This document shows, piece by piece, positions 1-8,857 of a DNA stretch of 64,000 nt. Both the position numbers and the translations under genes were made by a program. Origin of the DNA: CALCKU01 sp964607445 (GTDB lineage Bacteria > Pseudomonadota > Alphaproteobacteria > Caulobacterales > Maricaulaceae); contig CAZSKN010000001.1 in the NCBI GenBank assembly GCA_964607445.1, positions 144,957 to 208,956 of the forward strand. Direction: 5' to 3'. The notes below the pieces were generated by a model. That model was given only the letters and a program-made list of their open reading frames with translations. It was not told the DNA's origin and did not search any database. Within the stretch, counting starts at the first letter, position 1. Each line of letters opens with the position of its first letter.

Positions 1-2283
1 ATCACAGATCATATAGCCTATCTCCACAACTTATTACGCAATCCAACCCTTGCCGTAAAAAACACAGAAAAATTAATCGCCTTAAAAAAAACCGCAGGTC
101 GGACTATTGATGGCACCAATATCATCAATAATATGATCTATGCCTTTGGCAGTTGGCGAGATCATGAAACCGCCGTAGAACTTGCCACGATCTTATCCCG
201 AATTGAAGACAAATCTACATCGGGTGTGCCGGGCCTTACCCAGATGCGGGTCGCCCAAACCTTGATTGAACAAGGTCGTTATAAAGAAGCCGCAGTTCAT
301 ATAGAGATCGGATTGGAGAAAGCAAAGGTCCAATCCATTTATGAAACCCTGTCTATCTTACAGGTCAGCGCTTTAGCTGGAACCGGACAGGTTTCCAAAG
401 CGCAAGCTGCCTTAGCTAAGTTTGAAAAAACCGTCCCTAAAGAAAAACAAGTTTCAGGAAGCGCTCCGCAACGTATTCTACACGCCAAAGCCCTTATCGC
501 GGCAGCCAGGGGTGATGCCAAAACCACGCAAAAACTCATGAACCTACGCATGGATGCCGGTGTTCAAGGTGTTTTAAAGGCCAATAATTCTGATTCCGCC
601 AAATTACTGGCAACATTGGAAAACTCCAAAAACCGTCAACAAGAACGTGAAGGTGCGATGAAACGTGAAACCGTACTTAAACAGGCAGAGTTGGAACAAA
701 AACAAAAAGCCAATATTTTATTGTTGGTATTATCGGCTTTCATGGCGACAGCGGCCTTTGTTTCGATATTATTTGCTCGCTTTCGCTCACGCGTTGCGGA
801 TCAATTGGGCCTAGCCGCCGAACAAGCTTTGGCAGGTGAGAAGGCGAAATCAGAGTTCCTAGCCGTTATGTCTCATGAACTCCGGACACCGTTAAATGGA
901 ATTATAGGCATTGCCGACCTGCTCGCAATGACAGCCCCGACAGAAGACCTCCGACACAAAACAAATATTATCTTGAATTCAGGTAATGATCTCTTGGCGC
1001 TCGTCGAAAGTATTATGGATATGTCACGCCTTGAAGCCGGCGAATTTGAAGTCTTTAATGATATGACCAATATTCGGGATATCGTCATGGATGTTGATAA
1101 TGAGTGGCGATCCGAAATCGAAACCAAATCCATTATATTTACAACCTTTGTCGATAGTAGCGTCCCGAACTATATTTACACGGACGCGCAGCGCCTGCGC
1201 CAAAGCTTGTCCAATCTCGTATCCAACGCTGCGAAATTCACACAAGACGGACGTATTCATGTTCACCTATCCGCGCTGGATATAGAAAATTCCGAAGATA
1301 CATGTCTGAAAATTATCGTCGCAGACACTGGGGCCGGCATGACACCGGAAGTTATTGATCGTTTGTTCAAACCCTTTGTCCAAGCTGACACCTCTATCAC
1401 TCGTAAATTTGGCGGAGCGGGCCTTGGCCTTGCCATTACCCAGAACCTTGCACGGTTAATGGGAGGGGATGTTGAACTCATCTCGCGCTCGGGACGGGGA
1501 TCGGAATTTACTTTAACAATACGAGGTAAAAGCCAAGACGATATTCATGAACCAGTCCCTGCCACCAGTATGGTCGCCCCGCAACAAAGTGAAAACCAAA
1601 GTCCGTCACACCTCCAAGCCGATAGAGCGCCCATACAGGCAAGAGGTGAAGCGCAACAAGTACCACGCCACCAGACACAGGCACAAGAGATACAGGCACA
1701 GCTATGGGTACAAGCAAAGCTACAGGCTCCGGTACAAACACCTGTACGTTTGCCCACCTCTCATCCCGTCAAGCCCGCGCATGACCCTGCAATGACGACG
1801 GAGCATGCCCATGACATCTTAAATAAATTAAACGTCCTCGTCGTTGACGATATTCCGTCAAATCAAGACGTCGCGAGTATTATGCTTGGATCTATGGGAT
1901 GTGAAGTTCACCGCGCGTGGAACGGAAATGAAGCCATAAACGCCTTAAAGGTTCAAAACTTCGACCTTATTCTCATGGATATTCATATGCCGGAAATGGA
2001 TGGCATAGAGGCGAGTCGCCAGATTCGTGTCACGCCAAGCCCCTACCAGAACATTCCGATCATTGCGCTTACCGCAGACCCCAAAGCCGACACAAATGCG
2101 GCAGCCATGGAAGCCGGTATCAATTTCTTCCTTAAAAAGCCAGTTATAAAAGCAGAGTTAATCAAGGCCGTAAAATTCCTGACGCATCAACCGGCGCAAG
2201 CCCTGGATCACTCCACCCCGACCTCGCGCGAAAACCCGCACGCAAACCCGCAGTTGAGCGCATCTAAAAAACACATCGCCTAA
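1..2283 (+). CDS. Membrane-bound hybrid sensor histidine kinase (5' end outside window)
   Basis: The reading frame is open from base 1, so the N-terminus lies outside the window; an internal ATG is at 133. Counting from that ATG, residues 1-190 are helical and TPR-like, followed by a membrane segment (about 195-215). A HisKA domain has the phospho-acceptor in MSHELRTP (His248). The HATPase shows NLVSNAAKF, DTGAG and GGAGLGLAI. After a Gln/Pro-rich linker (about 480-560) comes a C-terminal receiver with the phospho-Asp in LILMDIHMP (Asp616) and the Lys of KKP. It would autophosphorylate and pass phosphate to its own receiver or to a phosphotransferase. The N-terminal TPR-like part is probably periplasmic and sensory. 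It lies just upstream of the pilus operon in the same direction, but a regulatory link is only suggested by position. The kinase assignment is secure; the signal is unknown. Confidence 0.9.
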   Translation: MTDHIAYLHNLLRNPTLAVKNTEKLIALKKTAGRTIDGTNIINNMIYAFGSWRDHETAVELATILSRIEDKSTSGVPGLTQMRVAQTLIEQGRYKEAAVHIEIGLEKAKVQSIYETLSILQVSALAGTGQVSKAQAALAKFEKTVPKEKQVSGSAPQRILHAKALIAAARGDAKTTQKLMNLRMDAGVQGVLKANNSDSAKLLATLENSKNRQQEREGAMKRETVLKQAELEQKQKANILLLVLSAFMATAAFVSILFARFRSRVADQLGLAAEQALAGEKAKSEFLAVMSHELRTPLNGIIGIADLLAMTAPTEDLRHKTNIILNSGNDLLALVESIMDMSRLEAGEFEVFNDMTNIRDIVMDVDNEWRSEIETKSIIFTTFVDSSVPNYIYTDAQRLRQSLSNLVSNAAKFTQDGRIHVHLSALDIENSEDTCLKIIVADTGAGMTPEVIDRLFKPFVQADTSITRKFGGAGLGLAITQNLARLMGGDVELISRSGRGSEFTLTIRGKSQDDIHEPVPATSMVAPQQSENQSPSHLQADRAPIQARGEAQQVPRHQTQAQEIQAQLWVQAKLQAPVQTPVRLPTSHPVKPAHDPAMTTEHAHDILNKLNVLVVDDIPSNQDVASIMLGSMGCEVHRAWNGNEAINALKVQNFDLILMDIHMPEMDGIEASRQIRVTPSPYQNIPIIALTADPKADTNAAAMEAGINFFLKKPVIKAELIKAVKFLTHQPAQALDHSTPTSRENPHANPQLSASKKHIA

Positions 2284-2339
2284 TCATACGCTACAACCCG
2301 AACGCATTACGTTGAGGCCCATAGAGCTTTCATAAACCG

Positions 2340-2366
2340 TTAACAATTTTGTTAAACTTTTCTTAA
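2340..2366 (+). promoter_or_regulatory. CtrA-type box and overlapping inverted repeat upstream of cpaB
   Basis: Bases 2352-2366 read TTAA, seven bases (ACTTTTC), TTAA, followed by AC, which matches the full CtrA recognition pattern TTAA-N7-TTAA(C). An inverted repeat (TTAACAA, two bases, TTGTTAA) at 2340-2355 overlaps it. The site is about 90 bp upstream of the cpaB start, in the only sizeable intergenic space ahead of the pilus operon. In Caulobacter CtrA controls pilus genes, so cell-cycle control of this operon is a reasonable inference. Confidence 0.5.
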
Positions 2367-2452
2367 ACCGTCTTTTTTCACATAAATTTTGTATCTGCTG
2401 TTTAGCCTAACATTTCGCCGTAAATTTCGGCATGGGATGAAAGGGTAGAGTC

Positions 2453-3400
2453 GTGCGGATAAACACACTCGTTACATTAGGCGCATCAGCTGTCTTTGGA
2501 ATATTAGCGGTCGTATTGGCGCGCGGCTGGATCAATGAGGCCATACAGTCCGAGTTTCGTCAGGTACCGACCTTACAAACGCAGCTGTCATCAGGACACG
2601 TGGAGACGGCTCCGGTCATTATTGCCGATGGTGATTTTAGTTTCGGTGATGAACTGACTCCACAGGCTCTTCGTCTCGTACAATATCCAGTAGATGCTGT
2701 ACCTGTGGGAGCGTTTGCATCATTTGATGATTTATTTATAGACCCGGATAAGCGTACACTGGTTCTTTCCGCTATCGGGTTGAATGAACCTATATTGGCT
2801 CATAAAATCAACGGGCCCGGCGGCCGAGGCTCTCTTTCCGCACTCATTAGTGAAGGCATGCGCGCAATTTCCGTACGCATGAATGATGTAGACGGAGTGG
2901 CTGGTTTTGTATTGCCCGGAGATTATATCGATGTTGTATTCACGCGCGATGATATCGCCAGACGCAATGGGGCGGGAAATGCGCTGGTGTCTGATATTAT
3001 CTTACAAAATATTCGGGTCTTGGGCATTGACCAAAACCTTGATACCCAATCACAAGCTCCAGATATTGCCAAAGCCGTAACACTAGAGGTTACAAATGCC
3101 CAAGCACAGGCGTTAAACCTTGCTATGGATGCGGGCCGATTAAGCCTGACCTTACGCCGCGCAGGGGAGCAGAGCATTGATCAAGTTAAAACTTTAAAGC
3201 TTCACGAGATTGCAAAAACACCTAAACCGCGCGCGCACAAATATGTCAAAAAATCTCGTCCCAAACCGACGCCCCAGCAGTCCGACATTTCTGGAACCGC
3301 GCAAGTGACCATTATTCGAGGCGAAAGCCGGGACGCCGTGAATGTCGTAAGTGAAAACACAATATCGGCAGATCCGGCCGATCAATTAGCGGGGGGGTAA
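2453..3400 (+). CDS. cpaB: Flp pilus assembly protein CpaB (RcpC)
   Basis: A 315-residue protein from a GTG start with one N-terminal membrane anchor (about residues 8-25), then an SAF-like domain (about 50-115) and an RcpC/CpaB region including the family signature GFVLPGDYIDV (about 150-160). The C-terminal 60 residues are basic and low-complexity. CpaB is a periplasmic component that acts with the CpaC secretin in the Tad/Flp secretion machine. It is the first gene of the operon, and cpaC starts one base after its stop. A run of seven G residues (3391-3397) precedes the stop and probably also serves as the ribosome-binding region of cpaC. Length is normal for the family. Confidence 0.92.
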   Translation: MRINTLVTLGASAVFGILAVVLARGWINEAIQSEFRQVPTLQTQLSSGHVETAPVIIADGDFSFGDELTPQALRLVQYPVDAVPVGAFASFDDLFIDPDKRTLVLSAIGLNEPILAHKINGPGGRGSLSALISEGMRAISVRMNDVDGVAGFVLPGDYIDVVFTRDDIARRNGAGNALVSDIILQNIRVLGIDQNLDTQSQAPDIAKAVTLEVTNAQAQALNLAMDAGRLSLTLRRAGEQSIDQVKTLKLHEIAKTPKPRAHKYVKKSRPKPTPQQSDISGTAQVTIIRGESRDAVNVVSENTISADPADQLAGG

Positions 3401-3401
3401 C

Positions 3402-4823
3402 ATGAGACGCAACAAAAATTTTAAATCCATTATGATAACGGCGCCAATATTAGCATCCTTGTGGACGCTCTCGCCTATCGCCAATGCAAAAACATGGGTT
3501 GAACCTGCCGCATCCAACCAACGCATTGCGACGAATGTCGTTAAAGACGATACGATCATCATGCGTACAGACAAGGCCTTCAAAGAAGTCCGTGTCGCCA
3601 ATGCTAAAATTGCAGATGTCGTAGTACTGACAAATCGGTCTTTTCATGTATTAGGTAAAGATAGCGGTAAAACCAATGTGATGCTTTATGATACGCAAAA
3701 CCGGCTTATCGACATTATCGATATTACAGTCGGGTTTGATCTTCAAGGTTTAAAACGCGCGCTTTATGACACCTTGCCAAATGAAACGATTGACGTGCGG
3801 CCCATGGCGGGCGGTATATATTTATCCGGCGATGTCAGCACCAATGAAATTGCCGGACGCGCTGTTAAGATTGCTCAGGCCTATGCCCCAAAAAAAGTTA
3901 CCAATGGTCTGGCTGTACGTGATTCACATCAAGTGCAACTGGAAGTCAGATTTGTCGAGGCCAGTCGGGATATCGTCAAAGAATTGGGCATTGGTGTTTT
4001 AACCCAGCGGGCCGGAGAATTTGCGTTTCAAAGTGGGGCCGGATTAATTTCCGGGAGTGCGCCGGCTGCTGCGGCCAGTATATTAGGCGGGTTTGACGGC
4101 GCCTCATTAGACACAGAAATTGCGGCCTTAGAAGAAAAAGGTGTAATACGTACCTTGGCGGAACCCAATCTCGTCTCGATGTCAGGCGACACAGCCAGTT
4201 TTCTGGCGGGTGGTGAATTTCCTGTACCCGTACAAAGTGATGAAGGCCAAATTGCCATTCAATTCCGACAATTTGGTGTCGGTTTGTCCTTTACACCGAC
4301 CGTTTTGGATGACGGTATCATCAACCTGAAAGTTGCGCCTGAGGTCAGTCAAATCGATACAACAAATGGTATTCGCATTGCGGGAGTCGAAGTACCCTCG
4401 CTAAGAGTACGGCGCGCCAATACAACAGTGGAATTACGCAATTCACAAAGCTTCGCCATTGCCGGGCTTTTACAAAACACAACAACGGACAGTAAGTTAC
4501 AAACCCCTTGGCTTGCGGATATTCCGGTCTTGGGCGCCCTATTCCGGTCCACGCGATATCAACGTGCTGAAACAGAACTAGTCATTATTGTTACGCCGCG
4601 ACTCGTCCAGCCTGTGTCCGATATTCAGGCGTTAGCGACGCCGCTCGATTACCTTAGCACGCCTAGTGAGGCCGAGCTTTTTCTTGAAGGCCGTGTGGAT
4701 GGCACCCTCCCGTCATCATCCAAGCCTATCGCCCAAACGCAATACCCTGCCTCACACCAAACCCGGAAAGACCAGAGTCCCGAGATCGGCTTATCAGCCG
4801 AATATGGACATGTTCTGCAATAA
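3402..4823 (+). CDS. cpaC: Flp pilus outer-membrane secretin CpaC (RcpA)
   Basis: A 473-residue protein with a signal peptide ending near IANA-K, an N-terminal pilus secretin domain (about 45-115, with the VRVANAKIADVVV-type motif), a BON-like middle section and a C-terminal secretin domain (about 230-410). The secretin signature is visible as VPVQSD and GVGLSFTPTVLDDG, then LKVAPEVSQID. It forms the outer-membrane channel through which the Flp pilus passes. The tail beyond residue 410 is Pro/Ser-rich and variable. It follows cpaB by one base and precedes the small cpaD-like gene by 12 bases. Confidence 0.93.
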   Translation: MRRNKNFKSIMITAPILASLWTLSPIANAKTWVEPAASNQRIATNVVKDDTIIMRTDKAFKEVRVANAKIADVVVLTNRSFHVLGKDSGKTNVMLYDTQNRLIDIIDITVGFDLQGLKRALYDTLPNETIDVRPMAGGIYLSGDVSTNEIAGRAVKIAQAYAPKKVTNGLAVRDSHQVQLEVRFVEASRDIVKELGIGVLTQRAGEFAFQSGAGLISGSAPAAAASILGGFDGASLDTEIAALEEKGVIRTLAEPNLVSMSGDTASFLAGGEFPVPVQSDEGQIAIQFRQFGVGLSFTPTVLDDGIINLKVAPEVSQIDTTNGIRIAGVEVPSLRVRRANTTVELRNSQSFAIAGLLQNTTTDSKLQTPWLADIPVLGALFRSTRYQRAETELVIIVTPRLVQPVSDIQALATPLDYLSTPSEAELFLEGRVDGTLPSSSKPIAQTQYPASHQTRKDQSPEIGLSAEYGHVLQ

Positions 4824-4835
4824 TAGAGATAGATC

Positions 4836-5123
4836 ATGACACATAAATCTACATATATATCACTTTTGTTTTTAACAGGGCTATCAGCCTGCGCAAGTTC
4901 ACCTAATATTTCAGCTACGGCCTCAACACCCGCCCTGCAATCACATACAGCGACTTTTGGACAGGCGGTACAACACAATACGATAGCCCAACATGTGGCC
5001 CCGACAGACGCTCAAAAGGCCAATACCTATATTCCCGCCAATCGTGACCGCAGGGCTTTAGCAATAAAGCGCTATAAAGAGGACGACGTCGAAGAACTCC
5101 AAACAATCAGTACACTCAACTAA
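4836..5123 (+). CDS. cpaD: Short CpaD-like pilus lipoprotein
   Basis: A 95-residue lipoprotein: the signal peptide ends in a lipobox, LSAC, with Cys19. The rest is Ala/Thr-rich, followed by a conserved-looking tail containing FGQAVQHNTIAQHV, P-x-D and DRRALAIKRYKED. CpaD proteins normally have about 200 residues or more and end with a segment of the form FG-x-A-x(3)-N-x-A ... RR ... RY. Here only the lipidated N-terminus and that C-terminal segment seem to remain, so the usual central domain is absent. Position between the secretin gene and the TadG-like gene supports the CpaD identity. I infer a minimal secretin-associated lipoprotein; sequence support rests on a short motif. Confidence 0.6.
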   Translation: MTHKSTYISLLFLTGLSACASSPNISATASTPALQSHTATFGQAVQHNTIAQHVAPTDAQKANTYIPANRDRRALAIKRYKEDDVEELQTISTLN

Positions 5124-5143
5124 CACGGAAAAGGAGCGTTGGG

Positions 5144-6640
5144 ATGAAACGCGAAACATGTCTATCCAATAATTTATTAAGACGCTTTAAAACCTCAACT
5201 GGCGGGGCATTTGCCATATGGGCAGCGACGGCCACTCCGGTTTTAGTCGGGGGTGCAGCCCTGTCTGTCGACGCTTCACGTCTTTATAATATGGATCAGG
5301 AACTCCAAAGCGCCTCCGACGCGTTAGCGCGTGCAGGCGCGGCAGAACTTGACCAAAGACCTGACTCATTATTTAGAGCGGCGCGCGCCGTACAAAACCT
5401 GGTCCGTAATGACCAAAAATTTGCCGATAGTGGCGCGTCTAATATCAGTGTCGATCGCATTCAGTACTTAAAGTCTATTCCGGATCAGGATTTCCAAAAC
5501 ATCAACCCGGCCCAATTCACATCCAATCCGGCCGAAGCCCGCTATCTACAAGTTAATATTGTTCCCAAAAACATTTCAACATTATTTCCTCCAAGTCTTG
5601 TAAGCAGCCTTACCCGCATCAAATTAAGTGCAAATTCTGTCGCGGGGTTTGAACAAAGCGTATGCGGAGTCGCGCCTGTATTTATCTGTAACCCTTATGA
5701 AGGCTCAGATACGACATTATACGAAGCTTTAGAAAATCCATGGCAAAGACGCCGGCAATTAAAGCTGATTACGCCGGGTGGAAGAAACAGCCAATACGGG
5801 CCCGGAAATTTTGGCTATCTAAATGCGTTTGGAGGCCGCGGGGGCGCGCGCGCAATACGGGACGCTATTGCCATAGATGTGTCGCCTGTCTGTATGTCAA
5901 AATCCCGTGGAGTTTCACTACGACCCGGAAATATTGCGTCTGTGCGCCACGCACTAAATACACGATTCGATATTTATGAGGGCCCGTTTAAAAACAAACG
6001 TACAGACCCGCGTTATGCGCCCGCAGTCAATGTCGTCAAAGGATATGTTAGCGGTAATGATGTATGTGAGTCTACACCCAGTCTTACCGCGCAGGCTCTA
6101 CCACGGGACGCGTGCCATGAAACGCAAAGCTGTGTCGACAATAATGGACGTTTTGGCGACGGGAATTGGGACTTTCTGGAATATATGAAAGTTAACCATA
6201 GTGGCTGGCGTTATATTCGTCTTGATGGCGTAAATTACTATATCGATTATCAGAACAACCGTTTCTACCCCAATGTCGCGCCCTCGCGCTATGCCATGTA
6301 CAGATGGGAGATCGACAATAATTGTATACCCGGACCCACAACATATGGTCGCAATAGCGGCCCTGAAGAAGGCCACCCTCAATGCCATGCCACAGGTGCC
6401 TCTGACACTGTTGAAGACCGTAGAATTATTCATGCGGCCGTACTTAATTGCGGAGCCTTGGAAGACGCGGGGGAAACATTATCAGGCCGCACCGACGCTG
6501 TGCCAGTTGAAACCTTTGTAAAAGTTTTCCTCACAGAACCTATGGGCAAAGGACAAGATAATATATTATTTGGTGAATTGGTCGGCACTGTAGACGGGCA
6601 AGACAGTGTTACCCGCAACACAGTGGCATTGTCACGGTAA
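5144..6640 (+). CDS. TadG-like pilus assembly protein without a recognisable VWA domain
   Basis: A 498-residue protein. Residues 1-60 form a TadE/TadG-type N-terminus: a basic start, a glycine before the hydrophobic stretch GGAFAIWAATATPVLVGGAA, then a helical segment beginning DASRLYNMDQELQSASDALARA, which is quoted here in two parts only to mark its position. The rest is a long extracytoplasmic region with several cysteines that could form disulfides. Typical TadG proteins carry a von Willebrand A domain with a DxSxS metal site; I see no such motif. A ribosome-binding site, AAGGAG, lies ahead of ATG 5144. Its stop overlaps the start of the next gene by one base. Probably a minor pilin-like or assembly component. 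Confidence 0.7.
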   Translation: MKRETCLSNNLLRRFKTSTGGAFAIWAATATPVLVGGAALSVDASRLYNMDQELQSASDALARAGAAELDQRPDSLFRAARAVQNLVRNDQKFADSGASNISVDRIQYLKSIPDQDFQNINPAQFTSNPAEARYLQVNIVPKNISTLFPPSLVSSLTRIKLSANSVAGFEQSVCGVAPVFICNPYEGSDTTLYEALENPWQRRRQLKLITPGGRNSQYGPGNFGYLNAFGGRGGARAIRDAIAIDVSPVCMSKSRGVSLRPGNIASVRHALNTRFDIYEGPFKNKRTDPRYAPAVNVVKGYVSGNDVCESTPSLTAQALPRDACHETQSCVDNNGRFGDGNWDFLEYMKVNHSGWRYIRLDGVNYYIDYQNNRFYPNVAPSRYAMYRWEIDNNCIPGPTTYGRNSGPEEGHPQCHATGASDTVEDRRIIHAAVLNCGALEDAGETLSGRTDAVPVETFVKVFLTEPMGKGQDNILFGELVGTVDGQDSVTRNTVALSR

Positions 6641-7116
6641 TGCCAAATATCCGAACATATCTATCTTGTACGCAGGGCGTGGCGGCGATCGAGGCCGCCT
6701 TGATATTACCTATGTTATTGCTGGCTGGTTTTGGAACATTAGACGCCTCTTACCTGATTTTGCAACATCATAAGATGGAAACCAACCTCGCTACCGCCGG
6801 AAGTTACCTGTCTAAAAGTTCGGATCCACAAAGCCTGGAACTACAAGCCAAACGTCTCGCAGCCACAGGCCAAATACGCGCCGGGGGCCGCCCGACAATC
6901 ACAAATTGGTCCCATGATGATATTTCAATATCGTATAAAAACTTTACAAATCACCAATTTCGCGGACGCAGGCTTTACCGGGGTGGCGCTGTCGTCAAAG
7001 TCGTTAACATATCATCTTCTGTACCCTATCAGGGTTTGGGTCTGTTAAATGCATTGAGTGGTGGAACGATAACATTGTCAGGCGCTTATGAAGAGCGCCT
7101 CGTGAGCGCGTTATAA
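6640..7116 (+). CDS. tadE: TadE-family pseudopilin
   Basis: A 158-residue protein with a short basic leader and the TadE signature QGVAAIEAALILPML at about residues 13-27, giving a prepilin-peptidase-like cleavage region with Glu at +5 inside a hydrophobic segment. The C-terminal part is a small extracytoplasmic domain. TadE pseudopilins are processed by the prepilin peptidase and are needed for Flp pilus formation. The ATG overlaps the preceding TAA (TAATG), so translation is likely coupled. Confidence 0.85.
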   Translation: MPNIRTYLSCTQGVAAIEAALILPMLLLAGFGTLDASYLILQHHKMETNLATAGSYLSKSSDPQSLELQAKRLAATGQIRAGGRPTITNWSHDDISISYKNFTNHQFRGRRLYRGGAVVKVVNISSSVPYQGLGLLNALSGGTITLSGAYEERLVSAL

Positions 7117-7117
7117 A

Positions 7118-7729
7118 ATGCGCTATTTAATCTCAAAATTATACCGGGAAACAAACGGCGCTGTGTCAATTGAAACCGCTTTTTTGACTATGGTTATGAT
7201 CGCGGTTACAGGGGCGGCCATAGAAACAGGTTTGGCGTTTTGGCAATGGAATAGCGCCCAGCAGGCCGCCCGGATTGGCGGACGCATAGCGGCAACCTCT
7301 GTACCTGTATCGCGCCGGCTAAACAATTTCACTGGTTTAAGTAGCAGCGTCCAAGCCGGTGATCCTATGCCCGATTATTTTTTTGCCTGTAACGGCGCGT
7401 CACGCAGCTGTAACCGGGGCGGATTTAATCGTCAGGCCATGCGCGCGATTCTTTATGGTCGTGATAATGACCGCATCTGCGGCGCCACAGAAAAGGCGCG
7501 ACAAGGCATGTGCGATGTCTTTGACCGGATAGAAGAAGAAAATATTATCATCTCTTATGAAAACTCCGGCTTGGGTCGCGCTGGCAATCCGGCTGATCCA
7601 GCTCCGCTCATCACGGTCACGCTGACAGGTTTGGAATTTGATTTTACATTTCTCGACATTTTTGCCCCCAATAAATTCAAACAAATGCCAGATGTCATGG
7701 TCAGCCTTATGGCCGAAGATTTACAATAG
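7118..7729 (+). CDS. TadE/TadF-like pseudopilin
   Basis: A 203-residue protein starting one base after the previous stop. The N-terminus has TNGAVSIETAF followed by a hydrophobic stretch to about residue 38, again the TadE-type leader with an acidic residue after the cleavage region. The ectodomain has paired cysteines (CNGASRSC and CGATEKARQGMC). It resembles the second pseudopilin (TadF position) of tad operons. The exact paralogue name is uncertain because the two pseudopilin families are very short in conserved sequence. Confidence 0.75.
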   Translation: MRYLISKLYRETNGAVSIETAFLTMVMIAVTGAAIETGLAFWQWNSAQQAARIGGRIAATSVPVSRRLNNFTGLSSSVQAGDPMPDYFFACNGASRSCNRGGFNRQAMRAILYGRDNDRICGATEKARQGMCDVFDRIEEENIIISYENSGLGRAGNPADPAPLITVTLTGLEFDFTFLDIFAPNKFKQMPDVMVSLMAEDLQ

Positions 7730-7738
7730 GGAATGCAT

Positions 7739-8800
7739 ATGACAACCCATTCATCCCACCAGAATACGTCTTTGACACAAGAAAATTACGACGATTTGAT
7801 CATTCCTGTTCCGCCAATATCAGACGCTGTGGCAAAGATTTCACCCCAGCTCCAAACCCCTGACCCGAACCGGGCTATGCCGACACCCGCGCCCGTAAGG
7901 GCATCGGCGGAGCCTTCACACCCGACAGAGTCAAATATGTCCCCTCAAACAGGAACACCCCCACCAAAAGATGAAAGTATATGCTGGGCCTTTACATCGG
8001 TCGGCGGCGGGGCGGGGACGACAACCCTGTGTATCCAGTCTGCCATTGAATTGAACCGTATGTTACAATCCAAAACCGGGCCTGTTAATGGACAAACCGA
8101 ACCTCAAATTTGTCTGATTGATCTGGATTTCGAAAACGGCACATGTGCGCAATATCTCGACCTCACACCCGAATTGCAAATATCTGACTTACAAGCCCCG
8201 CCGGAACGCATTGACCGTGCGTTAACACAAGCCTTCGTCAGCACACATGACAGTGGCATCGCCGTATTGGCAACGCCCAATACTCTGGCAGGAAACGATA
8301 AAGTCAATCCGGCAACCGTCTTGGCATTGCTTGATAAGGCCTGCGAGATATACCCCTATGTGATTTTGGATATCCCGCAGATATGGCGACCATGGACACA
8401 TGCCGCAATCGGCGGGGCCGACAAATTGGGGCTATTGATTGAGCTGACCATTCCCGCTCTACATCAAGCCCGCGCACGGATCGCGCAAATTGAAGACGCC
8501 GTGTCCTTAAGAGCCACACCAGAGGTCATCCTCACAAAATATGAACGCCGCTCTTTTCGTAATACTTTGCGTTTAAAAGATGCGAATTTAGCGCTAAAAC
8601 GCGAGATATCCCTGACCATTTGTGTCGATAATGAAAGCGTCAAAGAGGCGCTTAATTGTGGTGAAGCCGTAAGTTCTGTTCGGCCCGAAGCGCGGTATGT
8701 CAAAGACGTTCGTAAGCTTGTCGCGACATGGACACAGACAGATACGGCTTCCAATGTTAAATTTCTAAAACCCTCCCGCAAACGGGCGGCGACAGTGTAA
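7739..8800 (+). CDS. cpaE: CpaE/TadZ pilus localisation ATPase-like protein
   Basis: A ParA/MinD-fold protein of about 353 residues. Two ATGs (7733 and 7739) are possible; the AGGGA at 7728-7732 is correctly spaced only for 7739. Residues 1-78 are Pro-rich and disordered where many CpaE proteins carry a receiver-like domain. The P-loop position reads SVGGGAGTTT, lacking both lysines of a classical deviant Walker A, as known for atypical TadZ proteins. ICLIDLDFENGT is the Walker A' strand and VILDIPQIW the switch/Walker B region. CpaE places the pilus machine at the cell pole. It sits directly upstream of cpaF. Confidence 0.85.
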   Translation: MTTHSSHQNTSLTQENYDDLIIPVPPISDAVAKISPQLQTPDPNRAMPTPAPVRASAEPSHPTESNMSPQTGTPPPKDESICWAFTSVGGGAGTTTLCIQSAIELNRMLQSKTGPVNGQTEPQICLIDLDFENGTCAQYLDLTPELQISDLQAPPERIDRALTQAFVSTHDSGIAVLATPNTLAGNDKVNPATVLALLDKACEIYPYVILDIPQIWRPWTHAAIGGADKLGLLIELTIPALHQARARIAQIEDAVSLRATPEVILTKYERRSFRNTLRLKDANLALKREISLTICVDNESVKEALNCGEAVSSVRPEARYVKDVRKLVATWTQTDTASNVKFLKPSRKRAATV

Positions 8801-8857
8801 GAGTTTTTTAAACTTACTTCATAACGGCCCTTTAGCTCATTCGGGTTAAGCTAGGCT

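Noticed and set aside
3391..3397. Run of seven G at the cpaB stop as a phase-variable tract
   Set aside because: A change in length would alter only the last residues of CpaB, and the run is well explained as the cpaC ribosome-binding region.
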